From Chloracidobacterium sp. (lineage in GTDB: Bacteria > Acidobacteriota > Blastocatellia > Pyrinomonadales > Pyrinomonadaceae): 64,000 nt of DNA. Below are positions 25,702 through 34,215 of this stretch, piece after piece (the first letter of the stretch is position 1; each line of letters begins with the position of its first letter). The DNA lies in the NCBI GenBank assembly GCA_016720705.1, contig JADKKB010000007.1, positions 1,736,001-1,800,000 on the forward strand, read 5' to 3'. Made by a program: the position numbers and the translations under genes. Below the pieces are notes generated by a model. It was not told where the DNA came from. It did no database searches and was given only the letters and a program-made list of their open reading frames with translations.

Positions 25702-27738
25702 ATGGCCTTGTTTCGACTAAAAGCATTTCGAACCGCGACCATTATCGCCATTTTGGCATCATTGATGTCGGGCTGTATGTCGTCCGCAAAGGGCAAATAC
25801 TTTGGCAAGACAACGCCGCCGAAAGACAATGTGCTGAGGTACATTACAGGTTCCGAACCCGAAACTCTCGACCCGCAACTCCCCGACGGCCAACCCGAAG
25901 CTCGTATTTTTATGGCGCTCTATGAGGGTCTTGTGGAATACGGACCGAAAGATCAACAGCCAATACCTGCGATCGCCAAGAGTTGGGAGATCAGCCCAAA
26001 GGTTGACGAATTTATCTTTCACCTTCGCGATAATGCCAAATGGAGCGACGGCACGCCGATCACGGCCCGCGACTTTGTCTACAGCCTTCGCCGCGGCTTT
26101 GCGCCTGAAACGATCTCGCGAACCGCAGGGCTCGGATATGCCATAAAGTATTCGGCAGAGTTCAACGGCGAGAAGGTTTTTGTAAAAAAGAACGGTAAGT
26201 TTCTGACGTCTGCGGATATCGCCGGTTCGCCGTTTAGGGACACGCCGGCGTTCGGCCCCGAAACCGACTTTAACCGCGACCTGCGTTCATCCGTTCGCGT
26301 CACGCTCGAGGGTGATGAAAAGAAGCGTACCAAGGAGCTCGACGCTGACGCCAAACTGAAGGCGGCCGTCGAAGGCGGTGAATTTGTTCCGGTCAAGGCC
26401 GAGGACATCGGCGTCGAGGCGATCGACGACTACACGCTGAGAATCTCGCTGCGGCAGAGCGCTCCATATTTTCTGGGATTGCTCGCTCATCAGTTTTTCC
26501 GTTTGGTTCCGCGGCAGGCGATCGAAAAATACGGTAAGGAATGGACGCGTCCCGAAAATATCGTGACTTGCGGAGCGTATCGGCTCAAAGAAGATCGTCC
26601 ATACGACAAACTTGTTCTCGAACGCGACCCGAATTATTGGGACGGTGCTAATGTTCATTTAGACGGCATCGAGTTTTATCCGGTCGAAGAGCTTTCGACG
26701 ATGATGAACCTGTACAAGGCTGGATCCGTCGATGCTTTTCTCAATCACACGGTACCGACGTCCTGGATCGACGAGGTAAAGCCGTTCAAGGATGAGTACC
26801 TCAATTTTCCGGAAGCTGCGACGGCGTATTACGCGATGAATACGACCAAGGCTCCGTTTACGGACCCGAACGTGCGTCGGGCATTTATGCTCGGGCTGGA
26901 CCGCGAGGCGCTGTCGAGTTTCCGCAAGATCACCAAACCGCTCTACGGCAAGGTTCCTACGGGTATCTTCCCGAACTATGACAAGGCGGTCGAAAAGGTC
27001 GGCGAAGAGATCCGCAAAGAAAAGAACATCTCACCCGAAGCGTGGGCGAAGCGAAACGACTTTGATTCCGCTACGGCCCGCAAACTGTTGACGGCCGCAG
27101 GATTTCCGGTGCAAGAGACAGGTAGCGGCTATGCGTGTCCTAATTTTCCGACCGACCGGATCGCGATCACGTTCAATACTAACGAAAATAACCGTTCGAT
27201 CGCGGAGTTCATACAGTCGCAGTGGAAACAGAATCTAGGTATCACGGTTCCGCTCAAGACGATGGAATTCAAGACCTACCTACCATATTTTAAGTCGTTG
27301 CAGTATGAGGGATTTGCTCAATTCCTATGGTCGGGCGACTATATGGACCCGTACACGTTCCTGAGTCTGCAATACGGCAAGGACAATGAGGGTGGAGCAG
27401 GCTTTTACGACGCGAAATACGACAAGATGCTGGATGACGCTAACGCCGAACTCGATCCGGATAAGCGATTTGAGATGCTCGCTCACGCTGAGTTTTACCT
27501 TATGGATCAGTTGCCCTTCGTGCCGCTGACGATCAACGCGACCAACTGGCTGAAAAAACCCTATATCAAGGGAATGTATCCCAATCCGGGAACACTCTTT
27601 GCGTGGAAATTTGTTTACATCGAGCGTGACGAGGCCAAGTGGGACAAAGACGTTGAGAATATTTTCAAGACTCCGGATCCGCAGTTCGAAAAACAATTGT
27701 CAGAACTGACGGCAACGCAACAGAAGGCCGCGAAATAG
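25702..27738 (+). CDS. peptide ABC transporter substrate-binding lipoprotein (family 5), second copy
   Basis: 678 aa. Lipobox SLMSGC near residue 25. OppA-family landmarks: ETLDPQLPDGQPEARIFMAL, AKWSDGTPITARDFVYSLRR, and FTDPNVRRAFMLGLDRE. An insertion at about 145-235 with a charged Lys/Asp-rich stretch makes it longer than usual. It captures oligopeptides in the periplasm and hands them to the permeases encoded 12 bases downstream. It is closer to canonical OppA than the first copy, so it is probably the main receptor. Confidence 0.92.
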   Translation: MALFRLKAFRTATIIAILASLMSGCMSSAKGKYFGKTTPPKDNVLRYITGSEPETLDPQLPDGQPEARIFMALYEGLVEYGPKDQQPIPAIAKSWEISPKVDEFIFHLRDNAKWSDGTPITARDFVYSLRRGFAPETISRTAGLGYAIKYSAEFNGEKVFVKKNGKFLTSADIAGSPFRDTPAFGPETDFNRDLRSSVRVTLEGDEKKRTKELDADAKLKAAVEGGEFVPVKAEDIGVEAIDDYTLRISLRQSAPYFLGLLAHQFFRLVPRQAIEKYGKEWTRPENIVTCGAYRLKEDRPYDKLVLERDPNYWDGANVHLDGIEFYPVEELSTMMNLYKAGSVDAFLNHTVPTSWIDEVKPFKDEYLNFPEAATAYYAMNTTKAPFTDPNVRRAFMLGLDREALSSFRKITKPLYGKVPTGIFPNYDKAVEKVGEEIRKEKNISPEAWAKRNDFDSATARKLLTAAGFPVQETGSGYACPNFPTDRIAITFNTNENNRSIAEFIQSQWKQNLGITVPLKTMEFKTYLPYFKSLQYEGFAQFLWSGDYMDPYTFLSLQYGKDNEGGAGFYDAKYDKMLDDANAELDPDKRFEMLAHAEFYLMDQLPFVPLTINATNWLKKPYIKGMYPNPGTLFAWKFVYIERDEAKWDKDVENIFKTPDPQFEKQLSELTATQQKAAK

Positions 27739-27750
27739 CCGGGAAACACA

Positions 27751-28668
27751 ATGCTAAGTTTCATTATTCGCAGATTGCTGATAATCATCCCGATGGCTTT
27801 GCTCGTCGTGACGCTGACGTGGGGACTGATCCGCGTCGCTCCGGGCAATTTCTATTCGGGTGAAAAGAAGCTGCCGCCGGCGGTCGAGGCCAACATCCGT
27901 AAAAAATATGGACTGGATCAGCCGTGGTACATCCAATACGGAATGATGATGTCTAACATCGTCCGCGGCGATTTTGGCGATTCGCTCAAGTACCAGGGGC
28001 AGTCGGTCAACGAGATCATCAGGCGGCATCTGCCGTATTCGGCGACGATCGGCATCCTGGCATATCTGCTCGCTCTGGCGGTCGGCCTGACCGCAGGTAC
28101 GATAGCGGCTCTAAAACAGAATTCCGCATTTGATTACGTTTCGATGTCGCTCGCGATGCTTGGGCTTTCGGTGCCGAATTTCGTGCTTGGGCCGCTGTTG
28201 GTCCTGATATTTGCATTCGGGTTATATTGGTTTCCGCCGGCCCGTTGGGGCGGTATTTCGAGTATCGTTTTGCCGGTGATCACACTGTCGGCGATATATG
28301 CGGCGTATATCGCCCGCCTGACGCGTGCCGGAATGCTCGAAGTTATGCGGTCCGACTATATCCGTACCGCTCGAGCCAAGGGCCTCGACGAAAAGACAGT
28401 GCTGCTCCGCCACGCTCTTCGCGGCGGCATCATTCCGGTCGTATCATTTACCGGTCCGGCACTCGCGGCACTTCTGGCCGGAACGGTCGTCGTCGAAAAG
28501 GTTTTCGCCCTGCCGGGGCTCGGTGACATCTTTATCAAATCGGTACTCAATCGTGATGAGCCTCTAATACTAGGCATCGTGGCATTTTTGTCGATACTGA
28601 TAATGCTCTTTAATCTGGCAGTGGATATCGCATACGGATATCTCGATCCGAGGATTAGATACGAATAG
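27751..28668 (+). CDS. oppB: peptide ABC transporter permease, OppB/DppB type
   Basis: 305 aa inner-membrane subunit with about six helices; begins MLSFIIRRLLIIIPMALLVV as in DppB. The cytoplasmic EAA loop that docks the ATPase is YIRTARAKGLDEKTVLLRHA. The C-terminal DPRIRYE end is typical. Stop lies 2 bases before the next permease gene. Confidence 0.93.
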   Translation: MLSFIIRRLLIIIPMALLVVTLTWGLIRVAPGNFYSGEKKLPPAVEANIRKKYGLDQPWYIQYGMMMSNIVRGDFGDSLKYQGQSVNEIIRRHLPYSATIGILAYLLALAVGLTAGTIAALKQNSAFDYVSMSLAMLGLSVPNFVLGPLLVLIFAFGLYWFPPARWGGISSIVLPVITLSAIYAAYIARLTRAGMLEVMRSDYIRTARAKGLDEKTVLLRHALRGGIIPVVSFTGPALAALLAGTVVVEKVFALPGLGDIFIKSVLNRDEPLILGIVAFLSILIMLFNLAVDIAYGYLDPRIRYE

Positions 28669-28670
28669 TA

Positions 28671-29822
28671 ATGAATAGCCCAACTGATCAACAAATCCAG
28701 TCAAGTTCTGTCAAGAAAGGTTCCTTGGGGCTGTATTTCTCTGTCTATGTAGCTATCCAGATCCTGGTCGATTTTGTTTGGACATCCATAGGTTGGACGC
28801 GCAGTTGGGAAGGTTTTCTGGCTTTGAATTTAGATTTGCTTCTGATATTTTTCACGTTCGCTCTAATTCGGCTGTCACGCGCCAAAAGCGGTTCCTTGTG
28901 GGCTGACGCGACAAAACGCTTGATGCGAAACAGGCTCGCTTTTGCAGGGCTGATCGTCCTTTTCATTATTGTTGTCTGCGTCATAAACGGTCCGCCGCTG
29001 CTCGAATGGGCAACGGGTAATACTTACGACATGATTCCGGGCAACGCGGGGCTTGCTCGTTCGCTGCCTCCGTCCCTACCGCATCCGATGGGCACCGATG
29101 ACGCAGGTCGCGATATGCTTGCACGCGTACTCCAGGGCGGCCGAATATCGCTGATGGTGGGCATCATCTCGACATTCGTATCACTGATCGTCGGAGTATC
29201 GTACGGAGCGATCGCCGGATTTATGGGTGGACGGATCGATAACCTGATGATGCGCATCGTCGATATTATCTATGCCATCCCTTACATTTTGATCGTAATC
29301 GTTCTGCTTTCAGTTTTTGGCGGGCCGTCTACGCCGGAATGGATAAAGTGGCTGTCCACCAATATCGGCGGAGCGGGTAATCAGGCCCTGAGCCAGATAT
29401 TCCTGTTGTTTTTCGCGCTGGGGTTGGTGTCGTGGCTGACGATGGCGCGCGTGGTGCGGGGACAGATACTGTCGCTCAAGAATCAAGAGTTTGTGTTAGC
29501 GGCACGTGCGACCGGCGTTTCGAACTTTGGGATAATCTTTCGCCACCTTGTCCCGAATGCTCTCGGCCCGGTGATCGTTTACGCGACGTTGACGATACCG
29601 AGCGTGATGCTGACCGAAGCGTTTCTGTCGTTCTTAGGGCTTGGCGTTCAAGCGCCGTACGCGTCTTGGGGAAGCCTCGCCGATGCCGGTATCAAGAATC
29701 TGGCGATTTTCCCGTGGCAACTCATATTCCCGGGTCTGACTATGGCGCTGACGCTGTTCTCACTCAATTTTTTAGGCGATGGCATCCGTGATGCTCTCGA
29801 TCCGCAGACGAGGAAGTTTTAG
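28671..29822 (+). CDS. oppC: peptide ABC transporter permease, OppC/DppC type, with N-terminal extension
   Basis: 383 aa. The normal OppC body starts near residue 80 (TKRLMRNRLAFAGLIVL) and has the HPMGTDDAGRDMLARVLQGG segment and the EAA loop FVLAARATGVSNFGIIFRHL; it ends DGIRDALDPQTRKF. Before it lie about 80 extra residues with two hydrophobic helices (about 25-43 and 48-66), which most OppC proteins lack. The last codons (CTCGATCCGCAG at 29796-29807) recur at the insertion scar 650 bases downstream. Confidence 0.92.
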   Translation: MNSPTDQQIQSSSVKKGSLGLYFSVYVAIQILVDFVWTSIGWTRSWEGFLALNLDLLLIFFTFALIRLSRAKSGSLWADATKRLMRNRLAFAGLIVLFIIVVCVINGPPLLEWATGNTYDMIPGNAGLARSLPPSLPHPMGTDDAGRDMLARVLQGGRISLMVGIISTFVSLIVGVSYGAIAGFMGGRIDNLMMRIVDIIYAIPYILIVIVLLSVFGGPSTPEWIKWLSTNIGGAGNQALSQIFLLFFALGLVSWLTMARVVRGQILSLKNQEFVLAARATGVSNFGIIFRHLVPNALGPVIVYATLTIPSVMLTEAFLSFLGLGVQAPYASWGSLADAGIKNLAIFPWQLIFPGLTMALTLFSLNFLGDGIRDALDPQTRKF

Positions 29823-30425
29823 ATGATAAAAGCTCGATATTTAAGATTTGTATCAAAAGCGATCGGCGGTGCGTTTTTACTTGCGGCCGTCGCGCCGATG
29901 GCCGATGCCCAGAAGACAAAAGGGCTCATCGTGGAGGGTGTCAGCTATGAGAAGGTTCTGATCGGGAAAACGACGATGCAGGAGGTAAAGACGATCTACG
30001 GCAAGAATTACGAGACTTTCGAAAACGGCAATTATTCGGTCGTGATCAGCTACAAATCGCTCGGACTTTCGTTTTACGCGTGTACGCAAGACCCGAAAAA
30101 GGAGATCTTTGACATTACATTTGAGGCTCCGGCCAAGGTGCGGTCGAGCAAAGGAATCATTCTGGGAAAGAGCAAGCTTTCAGACGTCTTTCGTATTTAT
30201 GAAGGCCAGGGCGAACAGACCTACAGCGACAGTGACCAAACTGGGGTCCTATTTTTTGTGAGAGAAGATAGTTTCGGCGATGATGCATACCAGACTCTAT
30301 CGCCCGACGCTGACGCCAAAGAAATGCGGATCCATAACGCGAAGATCATCAAGCGCATCGAGTTGATCGAAGCAACCGAGTCGCGCCAGTGCGACGCTAA
30401 GTTTGGCCCGCAAAGCAACCAATGA
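29823..30425 (+). CDS. exported hypothetical protein inside the peptide importer operon
   Basis: 200 aa with a signal peptide (residues 1-29, cut near ADAQ). The mature part has two similar halves: ILIGKTTMQEVKTIYGK-like (LIGKTTMQEVKTIYGKNYET) and IILGKSKLSDVFRIYEGQGE, each a G-K-(S/T)-x-(L/M)-x-(D/E)-V-x-x-I-Y element, suggesting an internal duplication of a small domain. No known family recognised. Starts directly after the oppC stop, so it is coexpressed with the transporter. Confidence 0.7.
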   Translation: MIKARYLRFVSKAIGGAFLLAAVAPMADAQKTKGLIVEGVSYEKVLIGKTTMQEVKTIYGKNYETFENGNYSVVISYKSLGLSFYACTQDPKKEIFDITFEAPAKVRSSKGIILGKSKLSDVFRIYEGQGEQTYSDSDQTGVLFFVREDSFGDDAYQTLSPDADAKEMRIHNAKIIKRIELIEATESRQCDAKFGPQSNQ

Positions 30426-30435
30426 GCAACAACGG

Positions 30436-30460
30436 CACAATTTTATCGGTCGATGGCCTC
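30436..30460 (+). repeat. 25-base copy of the oppD 5' end (insertion scar)
   Basis: The 25 bases at 30436-30460 (CACAATTTTATCGGTCGATG then GCCTC) are identical to 30795-30819 at the start of oppD. The copy is preceded by an ATG (30422) with the same reading frame as oppD, so it looks like the original start of that gene. Directly after it, CTCGATCCGCAG repeats the oppC end. This marks a duplication or insertion that brought in the zinc-ribbon gene. Confidence 0.8.
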
Positions 30461-30510
30461 GATCCGCAGTCGAGGGGATGTCGATAGTTATTCGGTCAGA
30501 ATGCCAGCTT

Positions 30511-30774
30511 ATGAGTTTTATCCAAAAAATATTTAATACACTGCTTCCGGCTTCGTGGTCTCAGTCAATGGAATCTGATTCGCGGCTTTGGTTCATGACG
30601 TGTCTAAAATGCAATTTTGAGGAGTCGATATGGGAGATGGGAGGCATTCGTTGGAAGGCAAAGGGTAATTCGAGAAATCTGAGAAAATGTCCTAATTGTC
30701 ACGAGAGGACGTGGCACTCGACCTACAAAAAAAAGACTGACGACCTGGTCCCGACCACCGGCACCGAAAAATAG
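30511..30774 (+). CDS. small zinc-ribbon protein inserted before oppD
   Basis: 87 aa from the ATG at 30511 (an upstream in-frame ATG at 30478 is possible). It has CLKC at about 31-34 and CPNC near 58-61, a typical two-knuckle zinc ribbon, with WEMGGIRWKAKGN between, as in small uncharacterised bacterial proteins. It lies between the duplicated oppD start and oppD itself, so it probably arrived by insertion. It has a stop 3 bases before oppD. Function unknown. Confidence 0.6.
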   Translation: MSFIQKIFNTLLPASWSQSMESDSRLWFMTCLKCNFEESIWEMGGIRWKAKGNSRNLRKCPNCHERTWHSTYKKKTDDLVPTTGTEK

Positions 30775-30777
30775 TAG

Positions 30778-31806
30778 ATGATCAATGATAACAACACAAT
30801 TTTATCGGTCGATGGCCTCAAGACCTATTTCCATACCGAAGACGGCGTGGTCAAGGCAGTTGACGGTATCTCATTCGAACTGAAAAAGGGCGAGACTCTC
30901 GGCATTGTCGGCGAATCGGGCTCGGGCAAATCCGTGACGAATCTGTCTGTAATGCGTCTGATACAGCAACCGCCTGGTGAGATCGCAGGCGGCAAGGTCA
31001 TCTTCGACAACATCGACGTTTTGAGTCTGCCAATCGACGAGGTCCGAAAGATCCGTGGCCGCCGCATCGCGATGATCTTTCAGGATCCGATGACATCGCT
31101 CAATCCGTTTCTCAAGATATCAATACAGTTGATGGAGGTGACCAGGCTTCACCTCGGCCATTCCAAACAGCAGGCTCGCGAACACGCCATCAAGATGCTC
31201 AAGCTGGTCGGTATCTCCGACGCCGAACAGCGGATCGACAGCTATCCGCACGAGTTTTCGGGCGGAATGCGTCAGCGTGTGATGATCGCAATGGCACTGA
31301 GCTGCGACCCCGAATTGTTGATCGCGGATGAACCGACGACCGCACTCGACGTGACTATTCAGGCTCAAATTCTCGAGCTTATCAAAGACCTGAAAGCACG
31401 AATGGGCACTAGCGTCATCCTGATCACGCACGACCTCGGAGTCGTTGCCGGTATGACGGACAAGATCATAGTGATGTACGCCGGCAAGGTGTTTGAGCAG
31501 GCCGCGACGCGTGAACTGTTTGCAACGCCGGCGAATCCATACACAAAAGGACTATTGAGAAGCGTGCCCGATCCGGCACACGAGCAAGGCAAAGAGCTAT
31601 ATCAGATTCCCGGACTGCCGCCCGACGTCGCCCATCTGCCGCCGGGTTGCCCGTTTGCGGAACGCTGCGAACGCGCGACCGACCTCTGTCACCGCGAGTT
31701 TCCGCCCTTTGTCGAAGTTGTGGTGGGGCACAAATCGCTCTGTCATTTTGCCGGAGACGTTTATCGAGAATCGAAAACCGAAGCAGCTGAAAAGGCCGCC
31801 GACTAA
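30778..31806 (+). CDS. oppD: peptide ABC transporter ATP-binding protein OppD
   Basis: 342 aa ATPase driving import. Walker A GESGSGKS (near 43), signature FSGGMRQRVMIAMALS, Walker B LLIADEPTTALDVT, then H-loop ITHDLGVV. The C-terminal oligopeptide domain carries a Cys cluster (PGCPFAERCERATDLC) common in OppD/DppD. Works as a pair with OppF encoded 656 bases downstream. Its 5' end is duplicated upstream. Confidence 0.95.
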   Translation: MINDNNTILSVDGLKTYFHTEDGVVKAVDGISFELKKGETLGIVGESGSGKSVTNLSVMRLIQQPPGEIAGGKVIFDNIDVLSLPIDEVRKIRGRRIAMIFQDPMTSLNPFLKISIQLMEVTRLHLGHSKQQAREHAIKMLKLVGISDAEQRIDSYPHEFSGGMRQRVMIAMALSCDPELLIADEPTTALDVTIQAQILELIKDLKARMGTSVILITHDLGVVAGMTDKIIVMYAGKVFEQAATRELFATPANPYTKGLLRSVPDPAHEQGKELYQIPGLPPDVAHLPPGCPFAERCERATDLCHREFPPFVEVVVGHKSLCHFAGDVYRESKTEAAEKAAD

Positions 31807-31810
31807 AATT

Positions 31811-32461
31811 ATGAAAAAGATCCTGCTACCGCTCATCCTCCTTCTCATTGCTATACTTGGATGCTCAAAATTCAAGGAACTGACTGGCGGTGCCGGCGGC
31901 GGTACGGGTGGCGGTTCCGGCGCTTCGTCCGGCGGCGACCCGACGACCGAGCTAAAAGCGGCGTCGAAAAAGTTCATGGATCTCAAATCGTTCTCGGCGA
32001 AGATGGAGGGCATGGGCCAGACCGAGATCCGGTCGCAGGTTGATTTCATCGCACCTGATAAATTTCACATCACCTATCTTGGCGGTACCGGAGCCGGAAT
32101 GGAATTGATCTTCATCGGCGCTGATGGCTATATGAAGTCTGGCAGCAAATGGACCAGGATGCCCGGCAATAAAAATTCGATACCGAATCTCCGTGATTCA
32201 TTTACCGAAGAGGGTTTGAAATCGATGACCGATGTAAAATTTGAGGGCGAAGAGACCGTCGACGGCAAGCCCGCACTCGTTTACACATATAAAAACGTCA
32301 CGCCGGTCGGCAATTATCCGTTCACCTCCAAGAGTTGGGTCAGTAAGAGCTCAGGCCTACCGATCAAGATCTATATTGAATATTCAAATGGAATGCTCAA
32401 GAATATGACGGTCACCTACGACACCGAGTCGCCGGTGACGATCGAAGCGCCAATAAAATAG
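31811..32461 (+). CDS. LolA/LppX-like lipoprotein inside the peptide importer operon
   Basis: 216 aa. Signal peptide with lipobox AILGC (residues 14-18), then a Gly/Ser-rich spacer and a beta-rich domain. The pattern SFSAKMEGMG, DFIAPDKFHITYLG, and LPIKIYIEYSNGML resembles the LolA/LppX/outer-membrane sorting protein fold that carries lipids or lipoproteins. It starts 4 bases after oppD and ends 1 base before oppF, so it is coexpressed with the importer. Fold assignment is by pattern only. Confidence 0.65.
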   Translation: MKKILLPLILLLIAILGCSKFKELTGGAGGGTGGGSGASSGGDPTTELKAASKKFMDLKSFSAKMEGMGQTEIRSQVDFIAPDKFHITYLGGTGAGMELIFIGADGYMKSGSKWTRMPGNKNSIPNLRDSFTEEGLKSMTDVKFEGEETVDGKPALVYTYKNVTPVGNYPFTSKSWVSKSSGLPIKIYIEYSNGMLKNMTVTYDTESPVTIEAPIK

Positions 32462-32462
32462 A

Positions 32463-33500
32463 ATGCCGGAATCGAATCAAGACAATTTGATCTCTCTGCA
32501 GGATCTAAAGGTCCACTACCGCTCAGGCGGCGGACTCTTCAGCGCGGCCAAAACTGTCCGCGCAGTCGATGGCGTTAGCCTCGACATCAAAAAAGGCGAG
32601 ACATTGGGGCTCGTGGGCGAATCGGGCTGCGGCAAATCGACGCTCGGCAAGGCAATTCTCAGGTTGACCGAGCCGACGGGCGGAAAGGTCTTTTATGACG
32701 GCAAAGACCTCGGGCATCTGCCAAAATCGATGATGCGCGATCAGAGAAAGCATTTGCAGATGATATTTCAGGATCCGTACGCGAGCTTGAACCCGCGAAT
32801 GACGGTGGGCAATATCATCGGCGAACCGATCCGTACATTTCGGCTCGGTGCCGGTTCGGTATCGCAGCGTGTGGAGGAACTGATGGAGACCGTCGGCCTT
32901 AGTCGCCGCTTTATCAAGCGATATCCGCACGAGTTTTCAGGCGGACAGCGTCAGCGCATCGGCATCGCCCGGGCACTCGCCGTTGACCCCGAATTCATCG
33001 TCGCCGACGAGCCGATATCCGCTCTCGACGTGTCGATCCAGGCCCAGATAATGAATCTGATGGAGAGACTTCAGGCCGAAAAGAATCTGACGTATCTATT
33101 TATCTCGCACGACCTGCGGGCAGTTAGGCACCTTTCGGACCGCGTCGCTGTTATGTATCTGGGCCGCATTGTCGAGTTAGCTGACGGCTTTGAGATATAT
33201 AGCGATCCACTGATGCCGTATACCAAGGCATTGATCTCAGCGGTGCCTGTGCCCGATCCGGAAACGGAAGCCAAACGCTCGCGCATCATACTCAAAGGCG
33301 ATGTCCCGTCCCCGATCGATCCGCCGACTGGCTGTCATTTTCATACGCGATGCTCGTATGCGATCCCGGAGTGTGCCGCCGTTTCGCCGACACTCGTCGA
33401 GATCAAACCGCGCCACTACGCCGCTTGCATCCGCATCAGCCCGGCAAACCCGAAGATCGAAGAAAACGCCGCTGCTGGCCTAAAGGTTATTGGTGCTTGA
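32463..33500 (+). CDS. oppF: peptide ABC transporter ATP-binding protein OppF
   Basis: 345 aa second ATPase of the importer. Walker A GESGCGKST, signature FSGGQRQRIGIARALA, Walker B FIVADEPISALDVS, H-loop FISHDLRAV, and the C-terminal Cys motif TGCHFHTRCSYAIPEC. Last gene of the operon; no clear terminator follows, and the next gene is convergent. Confidence 0.95.
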   Translation: MPESNQDNLISLQDLKVHYRSGGGLFSAAKTVRAVDGVSLDIKKGETLGLVGESGCGKSTLGKAILRLTEPTGGKVFYDGKDLGHLPKSMMRDQRKHLQMIFQDPYASLNPRMTVGNIIGEPIRTFRLGAGSVSQRVEELMETVGLSRRFIKRYPHEFSGGQRQRIGIARALAVDPEFIVADEPISALDVSIQAQIMNLMERLQAEKNLTYLFISHDLRAVRHLSDRVAVMYLGRIVELADGFEIYSDPLMPYTKALISAVPVPDPETEAKRSRIILKGDVPSPIDPPTGCHFHTRCSYAIPECAAVSPTLVEIKPRHYAACIRISPANPKIEENAAAGLKVIGA

Positions 33501-33532
33501 ACTACTGTTAGAGCCTTTTGCGGCCGGACAGA

Positions 33533-34087
33533 TCAGTTCGGTTTACGCTCAGGGATGCGCGGGGAGGTGAAGGGCGTGCGGGCTTCGAGCTCAAATTCCT
33601 CCGAATCGATCTCACGGACGACGGCTTCGTCACGTTTTGTGATACCGCGGAGCACCTTTCCGGCGGGAGCGAGTTCGACGCGGGATGTAATGACGCGGGC
33701 AATGCGCTTTGGCAAAAACTTGGGAGCAATGCCGGCGATCGAATCGGCAAGTGCAACGATATCGCCGCCGCCCGACCAGTGCTCGCGGACAACCGACTCG
33801 TCAGTTCGATTGACCAGCCTGAGCAGAACGAGAGCGACCATATATAGGTCATCGACCTGGCCGATAAACGGGAAAACGTCCGGTATGAAATCGATCGGTG
33901 AGACAACGTAAACGATCGCGGCGACAAAGAGTGCCTTTTCGGCCGTCGGGACGCGAATGTCCTTGAGCAATCTGCCGAGTAGCATCACCATATTCGGTAA
34001 AAACATTAAAAAGCTGTGCAGACGACCTTTTAATTCAGACTTTTCACGGCGTTTCAGCTTGTTTTTCGGCTCAATGCTCTTGCTCAT
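33533..34087 (-). CDS. DUF1232 (YkvA-like) membrane protein
   Basis: 184 aa. The central DUF1232 core reads ALFVAAIVYVVSPIDFIPDV then FPFIGQVDD, with one or two membrane helices around 55-85. The N-terminus is highly basic, the C-terminal third polar. The biochemical role of this family is unknown. Stands alone between the convergent oppF and divergent pta. Confidence 0.85.
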   Translation of the reverse strand: MSKSIEPKNKLKRREKSELKGRLHSFLMFLPNMVMLLGRLLKDIRVPTAEKALFVAAIVYVVSPIDFIPDVFPFIGQVDDLYMVALVLLRLVNRTDESVVREHWSGGGDIVALADSIAGIAPKFLPKRIARVITSRVELAPAGKVLRGITKRDEAVVREIDSEEFELEARTPFTSPRIPERKPN

Positions 34088-34215
34088 ATTTATGTACCGC
34101 CCGGTTGGTTTCCTTCAGTCTAGAAATAACCGCAGCTTTGTGCAAGTTTCACAAGGTTTGGTTGTATGGTAAATTCGAGTTGAATATCGTCAGTTGACCG
34201 ACGAAAGAATAATTT

